Below are positions 38,101 to 49,867 of a stretch of 64,000 nucleotides of DNA, one piece after another. Position numbers and translations under genes: made by a program. Every line of letters starts with the position of its first letter. Position 1 is the stretch's first letter. The notes beneath the pieces were generated by a model. It had not been told where the DNA came from and did no database searches. It worked only from the letters and a program-made list of their open reading frames with translations. The stretch comes from Phoronis australis (lineage: Eukaryota; Phoronida; Phoronidae): the NCBI GenBank assembly GCA_002633005.1, contig NMRA01000225.1, forward strand, positions 488,547-552,546. The letters are read 5' to 3'.

Positions 38101-41100
38101 AACTTGTAGGTGCTGTCACTATCTCCACGCTAGTAGACAAGAACGCGTGCACCCCTCATCCCGAATTTCTCGGCACACCAAAGACTTCGCGGTGCCAGAG
38201 CACACATCGCTATTCGTGGGCCTGGGTGAAGGTTTATTAGATGAGTAATTGCGTTCGTAACACGCCTGTTCAGCGTACTATTTTAAAAGTCAAAACAAAA
38301 ACGAACAATAAGTAAGGCAACTACCAAAATGATTGCTTTAAAATTGAAATATCAATGTTATCCGTCTTCCAGTTTTCAAAATCTGTGTATTATAAGGGAT
38401 ATTATAGCGAATAAGTTTTCTTCAGCAGCGCAGCTGAGCCACGCGCATTCATTAACTTTATATGCGCTAACTGCGAAGCGATACCGAAGCTAGTTTACAG
38501 TGAAACAACACGTGTAGATGAGATAAAAGGAATTGGTTAGGCTCGCTTATAGCGTTTGGGTGACAATGTTTGCGTTGTCTTTTTCTCGCAGGACCGTCGG
38601 CAGATCACTGGGCGTACCCGAGCCAGCAATCGCCAGATTATTTGTAAATAGCAGGTCGACTTCATTTGGTTGATCGACGTCAATAGCAGAGTAGCATCGT
38701 CTTTACATCGTTTAAATTTGACCACTGCTTCTGAGAATCCACACTTCAACCTATTCTAAGTATGTGTGTTCACTGATTCATGGATGTATGGACTGCTGAC
38801 TGAAAATGTGGCTCGACTGACTTGGTTATTGAACAACACCACATCGTAAACCTTAATAAAAGTGTTAAGATTCTAAAAAGACACTGTCATCAATGAAATA
38901 CAATTATAAGTTTATCTGCGAACTTTTCAAGAATGTGTAGGCTAGCTGGAATTTCAATTACGCAATTAACGTCATCGCAGTATAGTAGCCTTTTTTAATG
39001 TTTATTACGAAATCTTCAGAATACAATGAATATACATAACCCAGAAAGCGCCAACAGGCATTAGATCTGGGTAAAAAAAATACAAAGAAGTCTATATACA
39101 ATGATTATATACGAATAAAAAAACTGATGTTAAGAATACAATGATATATGACAACGAATAAAAATAATTCATTTTCATACAGATGTATAAAATTCTATCC
39201 ACTCACACACAAAGAGATTTAATGTTATAATAAAGAAATTCTGATGCTATTTCAAATAAAACCTTATTTTCGTTTGAGCTAAGTTCCTAACATCCATATA
39301 GAAAGAAATTAATTTTGTTGTACAATTGCGGAATTTCAGAGTATTTTTATAAACATTGGGGTATTGTTCGAGTGCCTGGAAGAGCTGTACCCTCTCCTCC
39401 TTGCATACCTCAAAAGGAAAGAAAACATGAGGATATGTCTGGGTATCTCCACAGGAACACAGAGCCGAAATATTATTAAAATTACGTCTAAATTTCTCGT
39501 TGTTTAGGAATAGACCACATCTTGATCTGTATAGGGTTATTTCATGGTTACGGGGAAGTTGGAATGATGTCAATGGGACTGGCAGGTCTGGAGTAGTGGT
39601 ATGCATTTTAAAGTTATTTTTGAGAGTGACGATTGAAGTGCTTTCTTTTATTTTGATAGGTAAGGAATTCCAGTTGTCAATACAAGTTAATATCGTTGAT
39701 CTTCTGAAGGCTTGGCTGATAGAGGCTGGAATAGTATACATATTGCTGTGCCGGAGTCCTGGTCTCGTGCTTGGTCCTTTGTAGGAGTCAAAGAGGATTT
39801 TGTTAGAGTAATTGTTTATGTTGGTTAAGACTTTGAATGTATACATGGACAGGTGGAGTTTACGACGGGTTGCTAGTTTGCTCCAGTGAAGACTATTTAG
39901 AACCTTGATTGTGTTGGACCCTTTGTATGCCCCGGTTATGGCTAAAGCTGCTTGGTATTGTAGTCTTTCTAATTGGAGAAGTATGCCAGCGTTTGCCGAT
40001 TGGTAGATTATGTCACAGTAATCTAGATGTGGAAGTACAAAACACTTGAACAGAGTTTCAAGATGCATGGAGTTGAGATGACGAGAGATAATTGTAATTG
40101 ATTAATTAATTTTTGTACTTTTTGAGTATGCCAGCGTTTGCCGATTGATAGATTATGTCACAGTAATCTAGATGTGGAAGTACAAAACACTTGAACAGAG
40201 TTTCAAGATGCATGGAGTTGAGATGACGAGAGATAATTGTAATTGATTAATTAATTTTTGTACTTTTTGAGTATGCCAGCGTTTGCCGATTGATAGATTA
40301 TGTCACAGTAATCTAGATGTGGAAGTACAAAACACTTGAACAGAGTTTCAAGATGCATGGAGTTGAGATGACGAGAGATAATTGTAATTGATTAATTAAT
40401 TTTTGTACTTTTTGAGTATGCCAGCGTTTGCCGATTGATAGATTATGTCACAGTAATCTAGATGTGGAAGTACAAAACACTTGAACAGAGTTTCAAGATG
40501 CATGGAGTTGAGATGACGAGAGATAATTGTAATTGATTAATTAATTTTTGTACTTTTTGAGTATGCCAGCGTTTGCCGATTGATAGATTATGTCACAGTA
40601 ATCTAGATGTGGAAGTACAAAACACTTGAACAGAGTTTCAAGATGCATGGAGTTGAGATGACGAGAGATAATTGTAATTGATTAATTAATTTTTGTACTT
40701 TTTGAACGAGTTCACGACAATGAGGAGTAAATGTAAGTTTATGGTCGAGTAGCAAGCCAAGATGTTTGTGGGTGAACTTATTGGGGATAACTTCCCCATT
40801 GAGTGATAATTCCAGTGTTGGATTTGTTTGGAAGTGAGTATTTTTAGACTTAGAAAATATAAGATCAACACTTTTTTCAGGTTTAAATTTCATGTTCCAT
40901 TTGTGAGACCAGTCATAGAGTTTGTTAAGGTCAGTTTGCAATTGTAAGGAGTCATGGGGATGCTCTTTTGAGAATGGGTGGAATATTGCAGTGTCATCAG
41001 CATATAAGAATGTTTTAGAGCTTATCGTGTCTGGCAGATCATTGATGTACAGTAAAAAGAGTAAGGGGCCTAGTACGCTACCCTGTGGTACTCCAGCATT

Positions 41101-44100
41101 TACGAAACCTGGCGTTGATGAAGGTGATAAGACACCCTCAATTCGGACTTTGTAAGTTCGATTTTCCAGATATGATTTTAAAAGTAAGAGGAGAGTGCCT
41201 GAGAAACCGTAAGATTGTAATTTATGTAGAAGCAGGTCATGGGGAACGACATCAAAAGCTGACGCAATGTCTAAAAATACACGTTGTACCCTTGCTCAAA
41301 CTGGAGGTGGATGTCGCGTACAATTTCTGTAAGTTGCGACACAGTGCTGTTACCAGGCATGAATCCAAATTGGCGACGATATATGAGGTTTCGTGAAGAG
41401 AGGTGATCAAACATGTGCTGAAAAATGATTTTTTTTCTAAAATTTTGGATAAGGTGTTAAGTAGAGTTATGGGGCGATAGTTGGCAATGTCTGTTTTGGA
41501 GTTCTTTTTGTGTATTGGTATCATAACACCAAGCTTCCAGTTCAAAGGAAATTTTCCAGATTGTAGTATTTTGTTGTATAATGTTGTCAGAGGAAGTGTA
41601 AGATCTCTTGCTATTATCTTGATCATTTTATTGGTTATGAGATTGGTACCGTCGTTTTTGTTTTCGTCAATGTGTTCCAGTAGTTTTCTGACTTCAGATG
41701 GTTGGGCTTCTATGTAAGAGAGGTGTTCTAATGGTCTGTTTGGGAATTCTGGATAGTTTATTGTTGGTGCAATGTGACTCTTGGCAGTGAAGTAGTCTAA
41801 AAATAAGATACTTTTATCGGCTTTGGATGACGCCTGAGAGTTGGATTCTTTTGAGTGGATGGTGGGGTATGATGATTGCTTTACCTGTCCTCGAATTTTG
41901 TTTACTACATCCCAATATTCCTTAGAATTTTTGGAGACATTTTTGATATTGGAGATAACTTTCATATGGTAGCCTTGAAAGCGGACTGATGTTTCCGTAG
42001 ATAAGCCCACTCGATGAACCGCCCATGGGCGTTTATTCGGAAAATTATGCCAAATAGAAGACCATGGGCGTTTATTTGGTGTTACAACTTTGGGTGTCGA
42101 GTGTCCAGATAGTAGGGCGTTTCTGTTAGGAAAAAATCCTCCTAAAAGCTCACTTCCAGTCAACTTTTTGTCACAAATTCAGTTTTATGGAGCATTTATC
42201 ATTTATAAAAACGAATTAAATTTAAAAACACGCGCTCCCCTTTTCCGAATAAACACCTGGGCGTTTATTTGGTGTAACTAAAACGTCTGAAAATTTTCAT
42301 TTTCCGAATAAACGTCCATGGGCTTATCTATGCTCCAGGTGCTTGAAAACTTGACAATTGCCGTGCTTACTATTGGTTTTTGCGTGAAAGTGTGAAACTG
42401 AAGCCGTTTTGTTTCGAAAATTTAAAGTGGCCAAAACAACACAGTGTATTTTCTTTTTAGGATCTTGAAGATGATCTCTCATCGGACTTGTCTGGCGATT
42501 TTAAAACCGCTGTTCTGGACCGAATGTGCCCCCTTAACCGTCTGAATGCGCACCGCCTCAGAAAAGCTATGAAGGTTTGCAATATGCTCCCAGTTCCACA
42601 ATGTGCACCTGGTCCAGGAGAACAAGTTAATTAAAGTTATGCTGTCTCGGTTTACTACCATTCCACAATATTAAGTTCATAAATTTACACGGTTCTTGTG
42701 ATTTTTTGCTCGTAGAAGTGGCTTAGATTTGTGACATATTTTGTTAGAAGAGTTTATTACTAGCTCGTTTTAGATCGTGAGACATTCTTCCTCATTAGAT
42801 ATTTCCACGCACATGCACTTGTACTTCACAACTAGGAAAGTCTCATGGTACCGTTTCGCTAGGGCCTGGGCACAGACGAAGACGCCTTGATTGATATTTT
42901 ATGCTCTTCTACCAACGATCAGATATTGGAAATGAAAGAGATGTACTCGAAAGGTATGTACATGTATGAAACGTCTATGCTGTAACTGTAGGGTGGCGAC
43001 AGATTAGTTACTTTCCAAAATCTTTGAAAATAGAGTTGCCCCATATTTACAAAAAAAATCTTAAGGTTTGGAAGGCATCCCAAAATAAACTTTACCTGAG
43101 AGTGTCGGTCAAATGAGAACCTTATTCTCGTTGAGATTCGTTAGTTCAATCGGTTGTTTCAGTAGCCCGTATTTCATCATGTTGTTTTTAGGAAAATATT
43201 CACATCTAACAATATTTTAAAATGCGCATTCCATTTAGTGACCTTGCTTAGTTCAGAAAAGTTAAAGCGTGCCAGTTTGCGAAGATGCTTTTGTAACAGG
43301 GACTTTTAAAAATCACCGGTGTCCCCTTGCGCTTGCGGCGACAAAACTGGACGCTTATGGAACAGCAAATGTGGGCTATGATGGCCGCTTCAGTTGCCAA
43401 TTACGTAACGCATAAGTGTGATTCTGATCGAGTTTGCCGTGGCTGTCATAGACATGGATCGGTATTAAGGTTTTTATCATGTATTTAGGTTGTTAGCTTT
43501 TAGATGCATTTACAAACGTAAGCCAACACTGATGTGTAATTGCCATAGCACGAGAAAAACGGAATAAATTGCGTTTTCTGCCACTGAAATAGAATTCAAA
43601 CTGTTCACCAAGAATTTTTACGGTTTGTTTCTAAAGATTTTGAATTTCTGTTGATGTCAATGCCATTTTTCATTTAGTTTCTAATTTAAAAGAAAAAAAC
43701 GATCTGTCAGCTACTCTTCACTTCGTCGATTTTTCTCCCACACGCAAAGCACGTCTCGTTATTAGGTATGGTAAAATATTGACTTAGCACATCCCCTTTA
43801 TACATGTATGGAGGTAAACAAAACAATGTCTTATTTCGTGCAGCAGACAATCTGACTTTTTATAGCGCATGCGTGCATATGTACATTATTATGGGATAGA
43901 GCAATCAATCCCTCGATTTTGGGGCCTAATATTGGGCCCCATTCCCTCTGAAAATGTTGAAAAAGCAAGCGGAATTCCAAAAATTCACTCTAGTCAATTG
44001 AAAAAGTCCCATTGTGGTTCCTGTAGCTCACACACGTGGCAATTTGAAAAAGCACAAAAAGTTAGTTTTGGCTACTTGAGGCGGAGCCTATGAGAGCTTC

Positions 44101-47100
44101 CACAAGGGTGGAAGTTGCTATTGATGGGGGGGGGGGGAGGGGTAGAATTTAAAGGCCACTCCAAAAATTGTAGTTTTCTCCTCTTGTGATCGAGGGCCAT
44201 GAGGTCTGACAATTTGAAATTGTATTGGAATGAAAGAGTTTTTATTTCGCCTGCGTTTCAAAAATAGTGACTGGCGATTTTTCTATAAATGAACAACTTT
44301 CACTTTAGCATCTTTCAGAAGTAGATTCGTCACGATCTAGCTGCTAAATGTACGAATCATTCAAAACCTCTTTAATTACCGAACGTCAAGTATTCAAACC
44401 TACGCGTGCACTTCTGCCATTTTAAGCTAAGCCCTTCGGTTTTTAAAACATTACCACGCTCACCTAATCTTGAATTGTTGCCAAATTAAGCGGCTACTGA
44501 AGTCATGGGCAATGCGTAGGCATAGGATGCGCCATATTCGAAATCGACGCATTAGTTGGCTAATCCCAATAAACTTTCAAGCCTTTACTCGAGTCGCTGA
44601 ACGTGTCAATGTTTTTGAGGTAATAGAATTACAATCTTATCAAGGAAAAGAGTGTTATCCCATAGATATGTAAGTACGGTCACTGAATACACTGTGAAGT
44701 TAAATAAGAGAAATTAAAGCCAATCCGCAACTACAGAAGCCGTATTTCACGGTTGGTGTACAGTCTCCTGGTAGAGTAAATTCAAGTGGAAGACAGTAAA
44801 TTTTATTTTACTCGTTCATTTGGGTTACCTAAAACATTGATTCAAGTCGTCGTTCCTGAAAAAGCTGCTCTAAGTTAAAACAGCAACTATTTACCGGTGA
44901 AAATTCCGACGCACGGTGATCAGGCGGCAATTTTTTGGGCCTACCTAGTTTCAATCTGGGTCATCATAAATAGGTTAGCCATATTTTTGCCGGCGAAATA
45001 GCGTTCCCACCAAAATCGGCCAGAAATCTGGTTCAAATGAAACCAAAAGTTTTGTAATGGGTGCATACAGGGTGCCTACACTAAGCATTAAGATGGTTAC
45101 AGGAAATTGTAACCTAATATCGAGTCGTTTGTGTTATTTACTGACATGATATCACCTGCTGTCATGGTGTATTTTATCTCAGTCTCGTTGGGATATTCCC
45201 TGATAAAATGTTTTCTCGATAGGATATGGCAGTAGTATTCCTATGTATGTGGGATAACTTATATTTATGAGCTCGAGTTTTTATGAGCTCAATCATCTAA
45301 TTCATATTGAACATTGGCGAAATGTTCTTTTACGGCCGAAAAACGCAATTTTGTGATTATCGGTGAACAGAATAAATTAAAAGTTATCAGATAATTGCTA
45401 ATAGAGCTGTGCGCTTGTGTTATAAATTGCCTGCTGTTAGACATTCTATGAAACTATCACCTTCAGCGACTTAACCAGTTATGCATGCTGATAGCTTAAA
45501 AAATAAGATATCGTTCCTACTTCTCATTTCCCAATTTAGTCGCAGTGTTCAATCGACAGACTCTCTCGCCCGAAGCCCGCCACGCGCGTTGTCGTGGTGA
45601 TTTTCTGTTCCAGTGACAGATATACGCCTCTTTCTTCGGAATCGCTGTCACAACGCGCGACGCGTGGGTGGGGCTGAATCATCGTGTACAATATAGTTGG
45701 TCTGGAAAAGTTGTTATAATGAATTATAATATTAATTCTGTGAAGTTAAAGCTATGAAACTTCGAGATCCAGGTACGAATTAAGTTGCGTCACATACGTA
45801 CGGGACGGGCCAGATCTCGCCGCCAATTTAACCGTTTTTTACGTGTTTTGGTAAGGGTCATGCTTTATGTGACTGCGGAGTGTTTTGCTACATAAATGTT
45901 CTCTGATGACTACTCTGTCTACTCTTACAGAGTTCGGGAGGTCACTTGAAGATGACGTAGCTTCTGAATGCCGTGGCCATTTAAAAAAGATCCTCGTGTC
46001 TCAGATACAAGCCAACCGTGATGAGAGCATGGATATAGATGAAGCTATGGTGCAGCAGGACGCCCAAGATCTCTTCGACGTACGTCGCTTACACCAAAAC
46101 TATCTTTGTTGTAGTTGAGCTAGAAGTGAAACGCCATAGTTTTTAGGTTAGAATTGGGAAATTTATAAACACTAGTAACCAAAAGACGTCGCTTCAGTTT
46201 CTGAGGAAGCAAGATAGAGACCAAACGTAAATGGCAATCAAGGCCCACGAAATTACCACCGTATGGAATCTTGATTTTGACTACAGTGCTGAAGTGATTA
46301 GACTATGGGGGTATGACGACTATGGGCCAACTGGGTGGTGAAGATGAATATGTCTTCATCCCACTTATTTTCAGAACTACTAATTTTCAATCCTTGATCA
46401 ACTACCCGTCTATGCAATGTACCACCCACCTACATGGGCAGCGCAGCACTGAAAAAAGTGGGGAGCTAAAGCCCCCGCAGCCCCCTGTGGTGCACCGCCT
46501 ATAGACCATATGCGGCGTAGCACTGAAAAAAGTGGGAAGGGGGGCTATAGCCTCCCTCAGCCCCCTATGGTGCGCCGCCCATGACTTATACAGTTAAAAC
46601 AAACCGAACTAGTCGTACGGAATTAAGCTTGTGGCATGCCATGCATGTTTGTCACCATAATTCCTGGTGATTTAGTAACTTCGGCATCTGAACCTGATGA
46701 TATCAGTGAATGCGTTGCGTCAAATCAAATTGACAGACGTACATGTGCATACACGCATGCATACAAACAAGCAAACAAACAAACAAACAAACAAACAAAC
46801 AAACAAACATACATACATACATACATACATACATACATACATACATACAAACATACATACATACATACATACATACATACATACACATTTTCAATGTTAG
46901 GCAAACAACATATATATTTTTCAAATGTAAACAGTAACCTTCTTTTGAAAAAAAATGGATGTACTCCGACAATAAAAAAGTGGAAAACATAACATTATTC
47001 TAAGCTATTTACCCATCTCCGACGGAAAACAAGAATAGTTCATATTAAACTCCAACTTCGTTCCATCAGGCGGGTGAAGGTCAGTGGGGCACAGACGAGG

Positions 47101-49867
47101 GTGTCTTCAACAGGATCCTGTCCACGCGCAGCTTTCGACACTTAAGGCATGTGTTCGAGACCTACAAAAACCTATCGGAGAAGACTGTTCTGGATGCAAT
47201 TGAGGCAGAAACCAGCGGCGACTTAAGGAAAGCTTTCGTGTCCATAGGTATGCGCTGTCATGGCATGGAAACTAGGCGTGCTCATTTTCAAATTCGTAGT
47301 TTGTTCCGCTTTATCAGGATGAATGCATCTGCATGAGGGTTCAGTAGTCATGTTGCCCAAAATCACTGCAAAGTATAGCTAGTTCGAAGGCTTTATTTAC
47401 GTGACTGAAATATTGCACTGCAGAATTATATTAAAGCGTGACTGATTTCATTTGCATTTTTGATTACTGCACTAAACAAATTTAGGTACCGCGTTGGTGA
47501 ACGGGAGACTCTGCCAATTTTAAAAGCATACCAAACCCGGTTTTGATACTGGAAATGACTTTCCCACCCAGTTTTCAGACAAAAAATAATTCTGTGTAAC
47601 CCTCGACAACAAGAATTTGGAAGAAATTTTGAAAACTCCTTCAAAACTTGCTAAACGGGTAAGCGTGCGTGACCTTCGCTTTATTAGCGAATTACACCAC
47701 CCGTTCCAAACGCCATAACACCGCAACTGTGGGAAAAGACCACGCACCAAGGGCCATAGCCAGGGTATTATTCCATTGAAACAGGAACCCTGATGTCAAA
47801 CAGTTATCCGGAGTCGAAAACAGACTCCCGCACCTTCAGAACAGCTAACCAGCCCCACCCAAAATACACGAACCCTCACCTTTAAAACAGGAACCCCGGG
47901 GATCGGACGGGAAACCCGGACAACTTTTCAAATTTTCTGAGACCGTTGTCAGTAGCCTCAAACTTTGAGTTAAAGCAACTTTAAGTACTTTCCAGTTGCT
48001 TTCTGCATTTGTTTGTTAAAAATTGTGAATGATAAAACGTAAATATTATATTGACATTGTTACTTGATTATTATTGGTAAAACTGGTGCAACTTAGTCAG
48101 TGGGCGAATTTTAACATAATCTGTACTTTCCTGGTTGTTATTTCGGTGAATAATTGGTTAATTTCAGATTATTCATTAGTTTCTTCAAAAGTATTTTCAA
48201 AAATGAGAGCCATTTCTTCTTGGTGGAGGAAGTACATTTGACTGAATAATTGGGGAAAAAGAAATTGGCCAGTAGGTAACGCAATACATAAAGTGTTCAT
48301 GGTGCCGAAAGCCGACGCCAAAGATGGCACCGCAACTTTAGCAGCAGAATAACGTAGAACGCCAGTCCGTCATAAGTTGTCTAAAATTCTCAGATGTTAA
48401 AACAACACATCACAACAACTATTTAACGTAGGATGGTTTATTTTTCATTAAACGAAGTTTGACAGAAAGTGAGGGAGTCGTGTTTTGGTCCCCGGGTACC
48501 CGATCCCCGGCTGGATTCTGTTTTAAAGGTCAGGGTTCGATTTTCGGGCTGGTTAGTTATTTTGAAGGTGCATGAGCCTATTTTTGACTCCGGGGATATC
48601 TGCTTACACGGGGATTTCCATTTGATGGAACACCTTGAGGACATAGCATGCCTTTAACTTGGAACATTGACGGCAATAAGTGATGCATTAGCAGGTGATA
48701 GAACGAGGATTGGTGGAAATCATCAAGACGAAGTTTCGTATCCTCTTAATGTACTAGACGTTCGCAACACTCCTAAAAAACATACCGGTGAAGTTTTGGC
48801 TGTGTCCGTGGTGAGGGCCACTTAAACCTTTTGAACCCTACCTAGATCCATCACTGGATTTTGTGCCTTTGATGGCATCGTGTATCCACTGGTATAAAGC
48901 GTTTATTGCATTCGCATGTTGTTAATCTCTGACTGTTAATCTTTGGATGAAGTAATTACTAAATGAGAAAACGACTAACCCCGGCTTCCTTGACCTTTCC
49001 AAAGAGGTGCAGGTTCGAGAGTTGAATATACTGTAGATGTTATTCTTACCAGTTTGGCTCTTAGAATGAATTATACAAAACTACTCTCGCGCTACCCATC
49101 ACAGACAATTTACATCTCTTCTTTTAGCAAAGTTTGCCCAGAATCGTCTAGTTTTTTACGCGGAGCAGTTCCATGCAGCCATGGCCGGTATTGGTACGGA
49201 CGAGAACTCATTAACGAGACTTGTTCTTGCTCACTGCGAGGTAGGTCTAGTTTTCGTCGCCAACACCTCTGGCATCATAGCAACTAAGGCCAGGGTTTTT
49301 TGCTTGCACTTGCGCTACCCGGTTTGTTACTCGTTGTTTTTTCATGAAGTGAAACTAGTGGTGCATGGTCACAGTGGACGCAACGCCTACGACAATATGT
49401 TTTAGGCTAAAATTCCGTTAGAAAAGACGAAGTTCTGATTTAGTGGCAAAACGTTTCTCAAGCTTTACATTATAACGTTATAGAGAAAATTACGAATTTT
49501 GTATCGAGTGAATCAGTTCTGTTCAGTTATCTACCTCCAAGCTATGCGGTGGCCCAAAACCGACACCGACAAAATAACATGAGGAAAAAATGGCTTTTGT
49601 CCAAGGTGGAAAGGTTTTCTTCTCGGAGAAGTGGTTTTTCCTGTTATCTTTTCAATGTCAACTTTGGGCCACCGTAATTTCACACGTATGCTAACTTTCA
49701 CTACAACATTTCTTGAATATGTTTTGTAGGTAGACCTGGCTCAAATTAAACAGGTATTTCTGACCACGTATGGGAAGTCCTTGGTGGATCGTATAGCAGA
49801 CGACACCAGTGGTTACTATCGCCTGCTACTCTGTCGCTTGGTCTCTAAAAGTTACGCCGAAGCTTAG
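35120..49867 (+). CDS. Annexin, complete gene (9 exons, 325 residues)
   Basis: Exons 35120-35137, 36396-36477, 36735-36829, 42461-42574, 42863-42953, 45931-46079, 47070-47247, 49128-49240, 49730-49867. All junctions are GT-AG with matching phases, and the total is 978 nt including TAG. The protein has a short N-terminal tail (MSHKFKGSVVPVKDDEFNPE) and four annexin repeats of about 70 residues. Calcium-site loops are intact: KGLGTDE in repeat 1, KGLGTDED in repeat 2, GEGQWGTDE in repeat 3 and AGIGTDEN in repeat 4, each with a downstream acidic cap residue (for example DDTSGYY in repeat 4). Annexins bind acidic phospholipids in a calcium-dependent way at membranes. The tail is too short to name a subfamily and has no glycine for myristoylation at position 2. 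Length is normal for the family. Intron 3 carries a LINE and a MITE. Confidence 0.95.
36396..36477 (+). CDS. Annexin exon 2
   Basis: CCTTTTTCAG acceptor, TTAG|GTACAG donor, phase 0 to 1. Encodes VPVKDDEFNPEWAAEMLYKA then VKGL, the first helix of repeat 1. Confidence 0.93.
36735..36829 (+). CDS. Annexin exon 3
   Basis: AATTTTCAG acceptor, GGACAG|GTAAAT donor, phase 1 to 0. Encodes GTDEKAIIDILVSHSNHQLQ and the following helix to TAYGQ, completing the repeat 1 calcium loop. Confidence 0.95.
36990..39054 (+). repeat. About 1.03-kb duplication around N at 38029
   Basis: Positions 36990-38028 and 38030-39054 align throughout, with a few substitutions and one small deletion in the second copy (the text between CTCATCCC and GAATTTCTCGG). 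They are separated only by an N. Looks like two alleles placed end to end by the assembler. It lies wholly in annexin intron 3, so coding is unaffected. Confidence 0.85.
39070..41997 (-). mobile_element. Decayed non-LTR retrotransposon (Jockey/CR1-like RT), 5'-truncated
   Basis: Read on the minus strand, 41997 down to 41252 encodes the RT N-terminal part (PIHKKNSKTDIANYRPITLL). Next comes GVPQGSVLGPLLFLLYINDL near 41030-41090, then FLYADDTAIF near 40980-41010 with the catalytic YADD. LNGEVIPNKFTHKHLGLLLD lies near 40760-40810, and the C-terminal region (39247-40068) includes FVLPHLDYCDIIYQ. Frames are broken near 41260 and by a tandem expansion at 39979-40704, so it is dead. A-rich sequence lies at its 3' side (about 39070). 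No endonuclease domain is left. Confidence 0.85.
39979..40704 (-). repeat. 145-bp tandem repeat inside the LINE, about five copies
   Basis: GTATGCCAGCGTTTGCCGAT recurs at 39981, 40126, 40271, 40416 and 40561, with the last unit ending near 40704. The period is exactly 145 bp between copies. The units are near identical, and the unit at 39979 is the original LINE sequence (GATTGGTAG versus GATTGATAG). As 145 is not a multiple of 3, each unit shifts the RT frame. Confidence 0.9.
41998..42330. mobile_element. 333-bp MITE with perfect 12-bp terminal inverted repeats
   Basis: TAGATAAGCCCA (41998-42009) and its exact reverse complement TGGGCTTATCTA (42319-42330) bound the element. Subterminal GGGCGTTTATTCGGAAAA is mirrored by TTTTCCGAATAAACGTCC. 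GGGCGTTTATTTGGTGT occurs twice inside. No coding capacity. It abuts the 5' end of the LINE. Confidence 0.75.
42461..42574 (+). CDS. Annexin exon 4
   Basis: TTCTTTTTAG acceptor, ATGAAG|GTTTGC donor, phase 0 to 0. Encodes DLEDDLSSDLSGDFKTAVLD, the acidic cap of repeat 1, and the start of repeat 2 to RKAMK. Confidence 0.94.
42863..42953 (+). CDS. Annexin exon 5
   Basis: TTTCGCTAG acceptor, GAAAG|GTATGT donor, phase 0 to 1. Encodes GLGTDEDALIDILCSSTNDQ, the repeat 2 calcium loop, and ILEMKEMYSK. Confidence 0.95.
44440..44620 (+). repeat. Interspersed repeat (copy with 28500-28690)
   Basis: Second diverged copy of the element at 28500-28690, here inside annexin intron 5. Confidence 0.55.
45583..45659. 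repeat. CpG-rich inverted repeat
   Basis: CGCGCGTTGT (45583-45592) and ACAACGCGCG (45650-45659) are exact reverse complements with a 57-bp loop that also holds CAGTGACAG and CTGTCAC. Could form a hairpin. Confidence 0.5.
45931..46079 (+). CDS. Annexin exon 6
   Basis: TACTCTTACAG acceptor, TTCGAC|GTACGT donor, phase 1 to 0. Encodes the second half of repeat 2 (EFGRSLEDDVASECRGHLKK) and the linker to repeat 3 (DIDEAMVQQDAQDLFD). Confidence 0.94.
46438..46580 (+). repeat. Two tandem units of about 74 bp
   Basis: AGCACTGAAAAAAGTGGG occurs twice (about 46445 and 46518). Each is followed by AGCCCCCTGTGGTGCACCGCC or the close variant AGCCCCCTATGGTGCGCCGCC. Probably part of an interspersed element. 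Confidence 0.65.
46764..46885 (+). repeat. Compound microsatellite (AAAC)n-(ATAC)n
   Basis: About eleven AAAC units are followed by about nineteen ATAC units with one interruption, in annexin intron 6. It makes open reading frames in several frames on both strands that are not genes. Confidence 0.95.
47070..47247 (+). CDS. Annexin exon 7
   Basis: CGTTCCATCAG acceptor, CCATAG|GTATGC donor, phase 0 to 1. Encodes repeat 3, beginning AGEGQWGTDEGVFNRILSTR and including AETSGDLRKAFVSI. Confidence 0.95.
47771..48630. repeat. Large inverted repeat in annexin intron 7, arms about 145 bp
   Basis: Arm 47771-47920 matches the reverse complement of 48488-48630. Shared blocks, read from the left arm: CTAACCAGCCC, CCTTTAAAACAG, GGGGATCGG and the TCCGGAGTC/CCCCGGAGTC core. 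The spacer is about 570 bp. Possibly a fold-back element or MITE pair. Confidence 0.7.
49128..49240 (+). CDS. Annexin exon 8
   Basis: CTTCTTTTAG acceptor, GCGAG|GTAGGT donor, phase 1 to 0. Encodes FYAEQFHAAMAGIGTDENSL, the first half and calcium loop of repeat 4. Confidence 0.95.
49730..49867 (+). CDS. Annexin exon 9 (end)
   Basis: TTTTGTAG acceptor, phase 0, TAG at 49865-49867. Encodes the second half of repeat 4, with RIADDTSGYYRLLLCRLVSK, then SYAEA at the C terminus. Confidence 0.95.
   Translation, partial: VDLAQIKQVFLTTYGKSLVDRIADDTSGYYRLLLCRLVSKSYAEA

Larger units (their letters stand above)
42954..45930 (+). other. Annexin intron 5
   Basis: Holds a G run at about 44129, the repeat copy at 44440-44620 and a GC-rich palindrome at 45583-45659. 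No exon seen. Confidence 0.6.

Noticed and set aside
39500-39784. Plus-strand frame of 94 codons
   Set aside because: Antisense to the LINE reverse transcriptase C-terminal region.
39979-40704. CRISPR-like array
   Set aside because: Contiguous 145-bp units without variable spacers, inside a LINE in a eukaryotic genome.
46636-46992. 118-codon frame rich in T, Y, I, H
   Set aside because: Translation of the AAAC/ATAC microsatellite.
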